DNA of 64,000 bases from Streptomyces sp. STR69 (GTDB lineage Bacteria; Actinomycetota; Actinomycetes; Streptomycetales; Streptomycetaceae). Under the pieces are notes generated by a model, which ran no database searches, was not told the DNA's origin, and saw only the letters and a list, made by a program, of their open reading frames with translations. Shown here piece by piece: positions 40,222 through 47,809 of the stretch. The DNA is taken from positions 34,235-98,234 of the forward strand of contig NZ_JALJRY010000039.1 of NCBI RefSeq assembly GCF_024519455.1, written 5' to 3'. The number at the start of each line of letters is the position of its first letter. Position 1 is the first letter of the stretch. Position numbers and translations under genes: made by a program.

Positions 40222-41480
40222 ACGAGACCATCACCCCGGCGAGCGACTGGAACGCGAGACTCTCGGAGCGGCCCGCTCCCACCCACGGCGAGTGGCGACG
40301 GCTGCGCGGGGCCGTCAGGGAGTACACCCCCGCACTGGCCTTCTACGGCGCCCTGAAACTCATCGGCTTCGCCTCCTTCATGTGGCTGCTGGACTCCGCC
40401 GGGAACTACCGCACCAAGAACCCGCGCTTCGGCGGCGGCGCCCACGCGTGGGACGTACTGGCCACCTGGGACGGCTGGTGGTACCAGCAGATCGCCGTCC
40501 ACGGCTACCACCCCGAGCTGGTCCGGATCCCCGGCGCCACCGGCATGATCACCCTCGAAGGCAACTCGGCGGCCTTCTTCCCGCTGTACCCGGCGCTGAT
40601 CCGGCTGACCTCCGAACTCACCGGTCTCGGTTCCTACGGCGCCGGCCTGCTGGTCTCCGTGCTCGCCTCCTTCGCCGCCGCCCTGGGGATCTACGCCGTC
40701 GCCGCGCACCTCCTGGACCGCCGCGCCGGGCTGGCCGCTGCCGGACTCTGGGCCGTGTGGCCGGGTTCCGGTGTGGAGTGGGCGGTCTACTCCGACTCCC
40801 TGTTCGTCGCCCTGGCCGCCTGGGCCTGCCACGCCGTCCTCACCCGCCGCTGGCTCACCGCCGGCCTCCTCACCTGCGCCGCCGGACTCAACCGCCCCAC
40901 GGCGGCGGCACTGGTCGCCGCGGTCGCCGTAGCGGCCCTGCTCGCACTCCGCGACCGCCGCGACGGCACCCTCCGCCCACTGGCCGCGATGGCCATGGCA
41001 CCACTCGGCCTGATCGCCTATCTCGGCTGGGTGGGCCACCGAATGGGCGACTACGGCGGCTACTTCAAGCTCCAGTCCGGTGCCTGGGCCCACGAGTGGG
41101 ACTACGGCCGCCAGACCCTCGACGTCCTCACGTCCATCCCGGTCGGCAAGACCACCTACCTCTTCGCCTGGCCCTTCGCGGACCTGATCGGCACCTGTGT
41201 GGTCCTGCTCGGCTTCGCCCTGCTCCCGCTGCTGATCCGGCTGCGCCCGCCTGCCGTACTCGTCGTCTACACGGTCCTCACCGTCGCGCTCGTCCTGGGC
41301 AGCCAGCAGATATTCAGCAACGTCTCCCGCTATCTGCTCCCGCTCTTCCCCCTCTTCCTCCCGCTCGCCGCCGCACTGCGCCGCCTCAGCCTCGCCCACC
41401 AGTTCACCCTGCTCGGGATCGCGGCCCTGGCCTCGGGCTCGTACGCGGGCTACGCCCTCTTCGAACTCGGCGTCCCCTAA
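40218..41480 (+). CDS. PIG-V-like polytopic mannosyltransferase
   Basis: 420 residues with about ten membrane segments. The motif HAWDVLATWDGWWYQQIAVHG near residue 75 holds the acidic residue on the outside that is typical of GT-C enzymes, and AFFPLYPALIRL and NRPTAAALVA match the PIG-V/mannosyltransferase group. It is expected to move a mannose from polyprenyl-phosphate-mannose to an extracellular acceptor. It starts at ATG 40218, overlapping the GT2-GtrA gene by ATGA, so the donor-making and donor-using enzymes are coupled. The acceptor is not known; the neighbouring Ser/Thr-rich membrane protein is a candidate. Confidence 0.82.
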   Translation: MNETITPASDWNARLSERPAPTHGEWRRLRGAVREYTPALAFYGALKLIGFASFMWLLDSAGNYRTKNPRFGGGAHAWDVLATWDGWWYQQIAVHGYHPELVRIPGATGMITLEGNSAAFFPLYPALIRLTSELTGLGSYGAGLLVSVLASFAAALGIYAVAAHLLDRRAGLAAAGLWAVWPGSGVEWAVYSDSLFVALAAWACHAVLTRRWLTAGLLTCAAGLNRPTAAALVAAVAVAALLALRDRRDGTLRPLAAMAMAPLGLIAYLGWVGHRMGDYGGYFKLQSGAWAHEWDYGRQTLDVLTSIPVGKTTYLFAWPFADLIGTCVVLLGFALLPLLIRLRPPAVLVVYTVLTVALVLGSQQIFSNVSRYLLPLFPLFLPLAAALRRLSLAHQFTLLGIAALASGSYAGYALFELGVP

Positions 41481-41493
41481 CCGGACTTGGGAG

Positions 41494-42138
41494 CTAGCGA
41501 CTGCCCGTCAGATGTGCGAACACGACGACATTCCCCTGATAACCCGTCGACCGCGAGTAACCGCCCCCGCACGTGATCACCCGCAACTCCGGCCGCCGCG
41601 CCGCCCCGTACACCTTCTGATCGGGGAAGCGGCTGGCCTGATACACCTCGACCGCGTCCACCGTGAACAGCGCCACGGTGCCGTCCAGCCGGTCCAGTTC
41701 GATGCTGCTGCCCTTCTTCAGGGCGCCGAGGTCGTAGAAGACGGCGGGCCCGTCGGCGTTGTCGACATGGCCCGCGACGACCGACGTGCCGGTCTCGCCG
41801 GGGGTGGTGCCGGACTCGTACCAGCCGGCGAGGTTCTTCTTCGCGGCCGGGGGCACGTCCAGGCTCCCGTTGCGCGTCAGCTTGAGACCCATCAGCGGGG
41901 CGTCCACATGGATGGCCGGGATACGGATGCGGTCCGGCGGCGACGGCGGCAGCGCACGGGCCGCGACGCGCCCGGCGGCAGGGTCGGGGCGGGCCTCGGC
42001 GGCGGACGGCTGCGGCGGCGCGTTCGTCTCGCCGCCACTGGTGAGCAGCCAGGCGCCCGTGCACAGGGCGCCCACGGTGACGACCCCTATCGCGGTATTG
42101 GCCCCTATTGCGGTCCTGCCGAATCTACGACGACGCAT
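41494..42138 (-). CDS. Class F sortase
   Basis: 214 residues. One N-terminal membrane anchor (TAIGVVTVGALCTGAWLLT), then a sortase beta-barrel. The catalytic His is in SVVAGHVDN, the Cys in RVITCGGGYS, and a late Arg occurs in YSRSTGYQGNVVVFAHL. The short catalytic domain and context are of class F, common in Actinobacteria. Start ATG 42138 is chosen over GTG 42141. It cleaves and links a surface protein; the gene upstream encodes a secreted protein with a C-terminal hydrophobic stretch, but no LPXTG was seen there. Confidence 0.9.
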   Translation of the reverse strand: MRRRRFGRTAIGANTAIGVVTVGALCTGAWLLTSGGETNAPPQPSAAEARPDPAAGRVAARALPPSPPDRIRIPAIHVDAPLMGLKLTRNGSLDVPPAAKKNLAGWYESGTTPGETGTSVVAGHVDNADGPAVFYDLGALKKGSSIELDRLDGTVALFTVDAVEVYQASRFPDQKVYGAARRPELRVITCGGGYSRSTGYQGNVVVFAHLTGSR

Positions 42139-42175
42139 CACGCACCCCTCTCCAGTGACCAGGGCCTGCCCCGCG

Positions 42176-42214
42176 CCCCCTCCGGGTCACGAGGGGCGTC
42201 GGACCCGGAGGGGG
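42176..42214 (-). terminator. Strong hairpin between the secreted-protein gene and the sortase gene
   Basis: CCCCCTCCGGGTC pairs perfectly over 13 bp with GACCCGGAGGGGG, 13-base loop. It lies 42 bp after the upstream stop and 38 bp before the sortase ATG on the same strand. It could be a terminator or attenuator that lowers sortase expression, or a processing site. Confidence 0.7.
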
Positions 42215-42256
42215 AGGGGCTTGCGGTACCGGCGGACGGACAGCGGAGGGTGTCCG

Positions 42257-42775
42257 TCAGATCCCGTCGCCTCTCGCCCGGCGATGCAGGAGCCAGGTAC
42301 CGCCCGCGGCGGCGACGGCGAGAGCCGCCACACCGGCCGCGGTCTGCACGGGGTCGGGGCCCAAGGCGCCACCGACCCCCGTCTTCACACTGCCGCGCGG
42401 CTGCACCTGCTGCCGCATCGAGGCCAGCGTCACCATCAGATCGCCGGAGACCTGCCGGCCGTCCGTGCACTTCGCGACGATCTCGTACGTCCCGGGTTGC
42501 GCGCTCGGCGGCACCTTGAACTGCCCGATCGCATCGCCCTCGTGCGTGCTCGGCGCCAGCGTGAACGTGCCGGCGCCCACCGCGCTGGCGTCACCGGCCG
42601 CCGTACCGCCGTCGCCGCACGCGGCCGTGTTCACCGTGACGTCGCCACCCGGCACGGCGCTCGACGGGAACACCTCCAGGCTGCCGGTCTCGCCGCCGTA
42701 CGCCGGTGCGGTCGCGAGACCCGCGGCGGCGACGGCGAGCGCGGTACCGGTCAACAGACGGGCCGTACGACGCAT
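42257..42775 (-). CDS. Secreted, C-terminally anchored protein of unknown function next to a sortase
   Basis: 172 residues. Signal peptide RTARLLTGTALAVAAAGLATAPAYG at the N-terminus. A beta-rich middle has FPSSAVPGGDVTVNTAACGD and GTYEIVAKCTDGRQVSGDL, with a likely disulfide. A hydrophobic C-terminus (VQTAAGVAALAVAAAGGTWLL) is followed by a basic tail (HRRARGDGI), as in sortase substrates and tail-anchored proteins. No canonical sorting motif (LPXTG or LAXTG) precedes it, so cleavage by the adjacent sortase is doubtful. GGAGGAG lies just before ATG 42775. Confidence 0.75.
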   Translation of the reverse strand: MRRTARLLTGTALAVAAAGLATAPAYGGETGSLEVFPSSAVPGGDVTVNTAACGDGGTAAGDASAVGAGTFTLAPSTHEGDAIGQFKVPPSAQPGTYEIVAKCTDGRQVSGDLMVTLASMRQQVQPRGSVKTGVGGALGPDPVQTAAGVAALAVAAAGGTWLLHRRARGDGI

Positions 42776-43002
42776 CGGTGCTCCTCCGAGCTGTGGTTGG
42801 CTGCCCTTCCGAGGTAAGTGGCACCGGGCCGAGCCCGCTTCCTGAGCGCACGTCAGAAGTGTGGTGAATGGGTGTCAGAGAGCGGTCGCGACAGCCCGTC
42901 CCACCGCTGTTTCAGCAGGTCATAGGGGTACGGCGACCCCGTCCCGAAGGAGTACCCGAAGAGCGCACGCCGAGCGTGTGAACGGGTGACGCCCGATCAG
43001 AC

Positions 43003-43024
43003 TTGACCTCAAGAATGGTTGAGG
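43003..43024 (+). promoter_or_regulatory. SoxR-type operator and -35 of the FMN reductase gene
   Basis: CCTCAAGAATGGTTGAGG at 43007-43024 has seven-base arms counting the flanking bases (ACCTCAA with TTGAGGT) and matches the known SoxR box CCTCAAG-N4-(C/G)TTGAGG form closely. -35 TTGACC at 43003-43008 overlaps its left end, as at soxS-type promoters. Actinomycete SoxR responds to redox-active compounds. Confidence 0.8.
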
Positions 43025-43039
43025 TACCAGGCTGCCCGC

Positions 43040-43627
43040 ATGGACACCGACACCGCTCCGCTCTCCGTCACCGTCGTCATCGGCAGCAACCGCCACGGCC
43101 GCTTCGGCCCAGTCGTCGCCGACTGGCTGCTCGCCCACGTGAACGACCATGCCGACCTCACCCTCCAGGTCGTCGACGTCGCCGACACGGGCCACCTGCC
43201 CACGACCCTCGCCCCGACCCCGGAGGCGACCACCGCCCTCGCCGCCGTCACCCCGAAACTGTCCTCGGCCGACGCCTTCGTCGTCCTCACCCCCGAGTAC
43301 AACCACTCCTTCCCGGCCGGCCTCAAGAACCTGATCGACTGGCACTACACGGAGTGGCGCGCCAAGCCCGTCGCCCTCGTCTCCTACGGCGGCCTCGCGG
43401 GTGGTCTGCGCGCGGTGGAACACCTCCGCCAGGTCTTCGCCGAACTCCACGCCGTCACGGTCCGCGACACCGTCTCCTTCCACAACGCGGGCGCGTCCTT
43501 CGACGACCGAGGCCTCCTCAGGGACCCCGCCGCCCCGGACGCGGCGGCGAAGGCGATGCTCGGCCAACTGGTGTGGTGGGGACGGGCATTGAAGGAGGCG
43601 CGGGAGGCGCGGCCGTACTCCGCGTAG
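43040..43627 (+). CDS. NADPH-dependent FMN reductase, predicted SoxR-regulated
   Basis: 195 residues, flavodoxin-like fold. SVTVVIGSNRHGRFGPVVADW is the FMN-phosphate region, and LTPEYNHSFPAGLKNLIDW is the signature that binds the flavin ring. It reduces FMN or quinone-like compounds. ATG 43040 is preferred over the open start at 43019, which lies inside the SoxR box. A homologous reductase is, to my recollection, in the S. coelicolor SoxR regulon (SCO2478). Probable role: clearing redox-active metabolites. No soxR gene is in the window. Confidence 0.87.
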   Translation: MDTDTAPLSVTVVIGSNRHGRFGPVVADWLLAHVNDHADLTLQVVDVADTGHLPTTLAPTPEATTALAAVTPKLSSADAFVVLTPEYNHSFPAGLKNLIDWHYTEWRAKPVALVSYGGLAGGLRAVEHLRQVFAELHAVTVRDTVSFHNAGASFDDRGLLRDPAAPDAAAKAMLGQLVWWGRALKEAREARPYSA

Positions 43628-43769
43628 CGCCTTCTTCGAGAAGCCTCCCGACCCGCCCCCCGGACTTCGCCCAACTCGCGGGGGAGTGGTGGGCGTTGGG
43701 GAGCGGTGAGGAGACGCCCGCGCGCACGGTGACGGTCCCGGGCCGGCCGGCCGACCCGGCGGGCGGGGT

Positions 43770-44525
43770 CTAACGCGCCAGCCGCAGCGACAGTCCGTCG
43801 AGGACGACCTCAAGGCCGTAGGTGAACTTGCCGTCGCGCAGGACCACCGGGTCGGTGGCCGTGGCGGCCGACTCGGCGTAGGAACCGGCGAGATGGGTGT
43901 GCCCGGCCGCGGCCTGCTGCGCGGCCGGCATCAGCCGGGCGATGAACTCGGCCTCGCTCTCCCCGGACCGGGCGACCGTGGTGAGCCAGGCGGCCTCCGT
44001 GGTGCTCATGCCGATCGTGTACGACAGGACGGCGTCGATCGCGCCGCTCGGCTCGGGGAACCCGACGGCCGTGAACAACGCGGCCAGCCGCTCCGAGAAG
44101 GACATCAGGTTGGGGCCGAGATAGGCGAGCCCGGCCTGCCCGAGGACCGAGGACAGCCAGGGGTGCCGTAGCGCGGTCGCACGGAAGGAGCCGGCGGCCT
44201 CGGTGACCGCGGCGCGCCAGTCGGCGGTGTCCGCGGCCGGGACATGGATCTCGGCGGCGACCTCGTCCACCGCGAGCTCCATCAGCTCGTCCTTGGTCGC
44301 GACATGCCGGTAGAGCGAGGTCGCGCCGGCGCCCAGGCGGGCGCCGAGCTTGCGCATGCTCAGCGCCTCGATGCCGTCGGCGTCCAGCATCGTGATCGCC
44401 TCGCGGACGATCGCGTCCCGGCTGAGCGCGGGCTGATCGGGCGCGCGCCGCGCACGGGCCCACACGGAGGGGATGGGGTTCGGCTCCGGCGTGCTCTTCG
44501 TCGTCGGCTTCGTCCTGGCGGCCAT
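43770..44525 (-). CDS. TetR-family repressor of the adjacent MFS pump
   Basis: 251 residues. HTH core in LSMRKLGARLGAGATSLYRHVATKDEL. A larger C-terminal ligand domain follows (TetR_C type of tetracycline-repressor class, FSERLAALFTAVGFPEPSGA). Start ATG 44525 has GGAG upstream. It is divergent from a DHA2 MFS pump, with inverted repeats between them, and probably represses the pump until the pump's substrate binds. Confidence 0.92.
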   Translation of the reverse strand: MAARTKPTTKSTPEPNPIPSVWARARRAPDQPALSRDAIVREAITMLDADGIEALSMRKLGARLGAGATSLYRHVATKDELMELAVDEVAAEIHVPAADTADWRAAVTEAAGSFRATALRHPWLSSVLGQAGLAYLGPNLMSFSERLAALFTAVGFPEPSGAIDAVLSYTIGMSTTEAAWLTTVARSGESEAEFIARLMPAAQQAAAGHTHLAGSYAESAATATDPVVLRDGKFTYGLEVVLDGLSLRLAR

Positions 44526-44590
44526 CTGGAGGGCTCCTTCGTGCGGGCCGTGCGTACGTCGTTCGCATCCAGCGTACAGAGTTCAGGGAT

Positions 44591-44646
44591 TGCGCACACC
44601 GTTCCTCTGTGCGTACAGTGTGCGCATTGAAGGAACGGTGTACGCA
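44591..44646. promoter_or_regulatory. Operator-like inverted repeat before the MFS pump
   Basis: TGCGCACACCGTTCC (44591-44605) and GGAACGGTGTACGCA (44632-44646) are inverted copies, 14 of 15 positions complementary. The 26 bp between them hold further GTGCGTAC-like half-sites. The layout fits a TetR operator over the divergent promoters. Confidence 0.65.
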
Positions 44647-44660
44647 TGAAGGGAAGCCCC

Positions 44661-46166
44661 ATGGAAACCCGAAACCCCCGGCGCTGGTGGATCCTCGTCG
44701 TGCTGTGCCTCAGTTCGCTGGTCCTGGTGGTCGACAGCATGGCGCTGACTGTTGCGGTGCCGTCGATGACCGAGAGCATCGGGGCGAGCGCCCAGGACAC
44801 GCAGTGGATCCTCGACTCCTACATCCTGGTCTTCGCCGGCCTGCTGCTGACCTCCGGAAGCCTCGGCGACCGCTTCGGCCGCCGGAAGGTGATGCTCATC
44901 GGCCTGCTCCTCTTCGGGGCGGCCTCACTGGCGGCCACGTTCTGCACGAACCCCGGCGAGGTGATCGCCGTACGGGTGGCGATGGGGGTGGGCGGGGCGC
45001 TGATCATGCCGTCGACGCTCTCGATCCTCATCACGGTCTTCGATGCGGAGGAGCGCGGGAAGGCGATGGCGGCCTGGGGTTCGGTGTCGATGCTGGCGCT
45101 GGTCGGCAGCCCGGTGCTCGGCGGCGTACTGATCGACCACTTCTCGTGGCACTCCATCTTCTTCCTCAACGTGCCGGTCGTGGCGCTCGCCCTCGTGGCC
45201 GGGGTGACGCTGATGCCGGAGTCGAAGGGCCCGTGGCAGAAGCCGGATCCGCTGGGCGCGGTGCTGTCGGCGGTCGGTATGACGGCGCTGATCTGGTGGA
45301 TCATCGAGATCCCGCAGCACGGCGCGTTCGCGGGCCGAGGGCTCGTCACCCTGGTCGTGGCGGTCGTCGCCCTCGCCGGATTCATCGTCTGGGAGAACGT
45401 CACTCCGACCCCGATGGTCCCCCTGGTCCTCTTCAAGCACCGCAATTTCAGCGGTGGTTCGCTCTCCCTGACCCTGGTCCAGATAGGCAACGGCGGTCTG
45501 CTGCTGGTCCTCACGCAGTATCTGCAGTTCGTGCTCGGCTACTCGCCGGTCAAGGCGGGCCTGGCCTTCGTCCCGCTGGCCGTCACAGCGCTCGTCGGCA
45601 ACGCGGCCGGCGCCAAGTTCACCGCCAGGTACGGCCACCGGTACCTGATCCTGGCGGGCATGCTGGTGATGGCCTCGTCCTTCGTCCTGCTCGCCACGGT
45701 CACCGCCGACACCGGCTTCACCGTCCCGGCGGTGGCGCTCGGACTGCTCGGACTGGGCGCGGGCCTCGCGATGCCGGCGGCGGTGGGCGCGCTGATGGGC
45801 ACGATCCCCGAGGACAAGGCGGGCGTCGGCTCGGCCCTCAACGACACCATCCAGCAAGCCGGTACGGCCCTGGGCATCGCGATCCTAGGGTCCCTCCTGT
45901 CGAGCGGCTTCGCCGACCGGATGCCCTCCGGTACGTCCGAGGAGGCCAGGCACTCGATCGGCGGGGCGCTGGCGGCGGCGCACGGGGACGCGGGACTGGT
46001 CCGCACGGCCCAGGACGCGTTCACCCACTCCATGTCGACGACCTTCACCGTCAGCGCGGTTGGCGTGGTCGCGGCGGCGGTGCTGGCGGCCGTGGTGATG
46101 CGGGACGGGAAGCGGGATGCGGCCACCGCGGAACAGGACCTGGGCGAAAGGGAGTTGGCCGCCTGA
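44661..46166 (+). CDS. MFS drug exporter, DHA2 (EmrB/QacA) type
   Basis: 501 residues, 14 membrane segments. VDSMALTVAVPSMTESIG in helix 1, GSLGDRFGRRKVMLIGLLLF (motif A), RVAMGVGGALIMP, and SVSMLALVGSPVLGGVLID. A second in-frame ATG at 44661, with AAGGGA upstream, is preferred over 44646, which lies on the operator repeat. Probably pumps out a toxic or signalling compound sensed by the divergent TetR protein. Confidence 0.9.
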   Translation: METRNPRRWWILVVLCLSSLVLVVDSMALTVAVPSMTESIGASAQDTQWILDSYILVFAGLLLTSGSLGDRFGRRKVMLIGLLLFGAASLAATFCTNPGEVIAVRVAMGVGGALIMPSTLSILITVFDAEERGKAMAAWGSVSMLALVGSPVLGGVLIDHFSWHSIFFLNVPVVALALVAGVTLMPESKGPWQKPDPLGAVLSAVGMTALIWWIIEIPQHGAFAGRGLVTLVVAVVALAGFIVWENVTPTPMVPLVLFKHRNFSGGSLSLTLVQIGNGGLLLVLTQYLQFVLGYSPVKAGLAFVPLAVTALVGNAAGAKFTARYGHRYLILAGMLVMASSFVLLATVTADTGFTVPAVALGLLGLGAGLAMPAAVGALMGTIPEDKAGVGSALNDTIQQAGTALGIAILGSLLSSGFADRMPSGTSEEARHSIGGALAAAHGDAGLVRTAQDAFTHSMSTTFTVSAVGVVAAAVLAAVVMRDGKRDAATAEQDLGERELAA

Positions 46167-46187
46167 ACCGCAACTCACCTACAGAAC

Positions 46188-46218
46188 AGGGCCGTTGCCC
46201 GATGCGGGCAACGGCCTT
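46188..46218. terminator. Terminator hairpin between the MFS gene and the ECF41 sigma gene
   Basis: GGCCGTTGCCC pairs perfectly with GGGCAACGGCC (11 bp, extended by a G-U and an A-T pair), loop GATGC. It lies 21 bp after the MFS stop and serves both convergent genes. Confidence 0.8.
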
Positions 46219-46232
46219 GTCGTCACGCCTGT

Positions 46233-46259
46233 CTGTCCGTCCTGTCCGTCCTGTCTGTC
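46233..46259. repeat. Three tandem 9-bp units at the sigma gene end
   Basis: CTGTCCGTC is repeated three times in a row, the third with one change. The array reaches into the stop codon of the ECF41 gene. Probably a short slippage repeat, with no clear function. Confidence 0.6.
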
Positions 46260-47193
46260 AGTCGGTCCGCCGCCTGGCGTGCCTCAGCTCGCGGTCGACG
46301 GCCCAGGCGTCGGCCACCGGGCCGAGGTGGGTGAGCTTGTCGGGGTTGATCACCGCGCGGATGGTCTGGATCTGGCCGTCGAGCACGTCGAGGGCCAGGG
46401 CGTGGAGCACCTTGCCGTCGCGGTCCCGGAAGAGCGCGCCGGGCTGGCCGTTGACCTCGTGCGGCTCGAACGACACATCGATCCGGATCAGCCAGGGGAA
46501 GACCGTACCGAGCACCCGGGCCACGTTCTCCGCGCCCATGACGGCCTTGGCCAGCTGCGGGGCCTTTCCGCCGCCGTCCCCGACGAACTGCACGTCGGCG
46601 GCGAGCAGTTCACGCAGCCCGCCCACGTCACCGTCCTTCAGCGCGTCGAAGAACCGGGTCGCCAGCTCCTGCCGCTCCTGCCGGTCCGCGGCGAACCGCG
46701 GCCGCTTGTCCGCCATGTGCCGCCGGGCCCGCACCAGCAGTTGCCGGCACGCCGACTCCGAACGCCCCACGGTCGTGGCGATCTCGTCGAAGCCGAAGGC
46801 GAACACCTCCCGCAGCACGAACACCGCCCGCTCCAGCGGGCTGAGTTGCTCCAGCAGCAGGAGCGCCGCCATCGACACCGAGTCGGCGAGCTCCACCGAC
46901 CGTGCCGGATCCTGGTACGGGTCGCTCAGCAGCGGCTCCGGGAACCAGGGCCCGACGTACTCCTCCCGCCGTACCCGCGCCGAACGCAGTACGTCGATGG
47001 AGATCCGCGTGACCGTGGCCGACAGGAACGACTTGGTCGAGGTGGGCCGGGTCGTCGAGCCGTCGTAGCGCAGCCAGGTCTCCTGGACCGCGTCCTCGGC
47101 CTCGCCCACACTGCCCAGGATCCGATAGGCGATCGAGAACAGCAGCGGTCGCAGCTCCTCGAACTCCTGGGCCTTCCGGTCGGTTTCGCTCAC
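46258..47193 (-). CDS. ECF41-type RNA polymerase sigma factor with SnoaL-like C-terminal domain
   Basis: 311 residues. Regions 2 and 4 (LLFSIAYRILGSVGEAEDAVQ, LSPLERAVFVLREVFAFGFD, GRSESACRQLLVRARRH) are followed by a roughly 120-residue C-terminal domain. That domain contains QFVGDGGGKAPQ, the DGGGK motif that marks ECF41. In this group the C-terminal extension acts as a built-in regulator and no anti-sigma factor is needed. It lies 48 bp after an AhpD-like gene on the same strand, with an ECF41-like promoter in front of that gene, so it probably controls its own operon. Confidence 0.93.
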   Translation of the reverse strand: MSETDRKAQEFEELRPLLFSIAYRILGSVGEAEDAVQETWLRYDGSTTRPTSTKSFLSATVTRISIDVLRSARVRREEYVGPWFPEPLLSDPYQDPARSVELADSVSMAALLLLEQLSPLERAVFVLREVFAFGFDEIATTVGRSESACRQLLVRARRHMADKRPRFAADRQERQELATRFFDALKDGDVGGLRELLAADVQFVGDGGGKAPQLAKAVMGAENVARVLGTVFPWLIRIDVSFEPHEVNGQPGALFRDRDGKVLHALALDVLDGQIQTIRAVINPDKLTHLGPVADAWAVDRELRHARRRTD

Positions 47194-47241
47194 GCGGGGA
47201 TCTCCTTGTCCTGGCCGGTGCGGGTGGGGTGCGGGTGGGGT

Positions 47242-47718
47242 TCAGCCGAAGATGCCGGGCTTGTAGTCGCCCGCGCAGGGCTGTCGGGTGATGATGTTCA
47301 GCCGGTTCACCGAGTTCATGAAGGAGATCAGGATGACCAGTGAGGTGAGCTGCTCGTCGTCGTAGTGCTTGGCCGCGTGCGCCCACACCTCGTCGCTCAC
47401 CCCGCCGGCCGCGTCCGCGACCCGGGTCCCCTCCTCCGCCAGTGCCAGCGCGGCCCGTTCGGCCTCCGTGAAGACCGTGGCCTCGCGCCAGGCCGCGACC
47501 AGGTTCAGCCGGACCGAGGTCTCGTCGGCGGCTGCGGCCTCCTTGGTGTGCATGTCGATGCAGACGGCGCAGCCGTTGATCTGGCTGACCCGCAACGCCA
47601 CCAACTCCTGTGTCAGGACAGGCAGTTCGGAGTGCTTGAGCGACCTGCCGACCGCCATGAACTGCTTGGCGGCCTTGCCGGCGGTCGGGCTGGCGAAGAA
47701 GTTCAGTCGTGCGTCCAT
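47242..47718 (-). CDS. Carboxymuconolactone-decarboxylase/AhpD-like protein, ECF41 partner
   Basis: 158 residues from ATG 47718, with GGAGG six bases before it. The segment GCAVCIDMHTKEA holds the CxxC and His of the AhpD-type peroxidase-like active site, and NVNRLNIITRQPCAG ends it. ECF41 genes are classically linked to carboxymuconolactone-decarboxylase, oxidoreductase or epimerase genes, and this is the first type. Its exact substrate is unknown. Confidence 0.9.
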   Translation of the reverse strand: MDARLNFFASPTAGKAAKQFMAVGRSLKHSELPVLTQELVALRVSQINGCAVCIDMHTKEAAAADETSVRLNLVAAWREATVFTEAERAALALAEEGTRVADAAGGVSDEVWAHAAKHYDDEQLTSLVILISFMNSVNRLNIITRQPCAGDYKPGIFG

Positions 47719-47761
47719 GGTGCCCTCCGTGGGCCGTCGTCGTCGGTGACTGCACTCACGA

Positions 47762-47788
47762 GACGAGACGGCCCGTTCCCCTGTGACA
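47762..47788 (-). promoter_or_regulatory. ECF41-type promoter in front of the AhpD-sigma operon
   Basis: On the minus strand TGTCACA (47782-47788), exactly 16 bp, then CGTC (47762-47765), about 44 bp before the ATG at 47718. This is the reported ECF41 promoter consensus TGTCACA-N16-CGTC. Confidence 0.8.
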
Positions 47789-47809
47789 TGGACGCATGTG
47801 ACCCGGGTC

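Noticed and set aside
43628..43769. Open frames after the FMN reductase gene
   Set aside because: Only shadow-type Arg/Pro-rich frames; no ribosome binding site and no family pattern, so left as non-coding.
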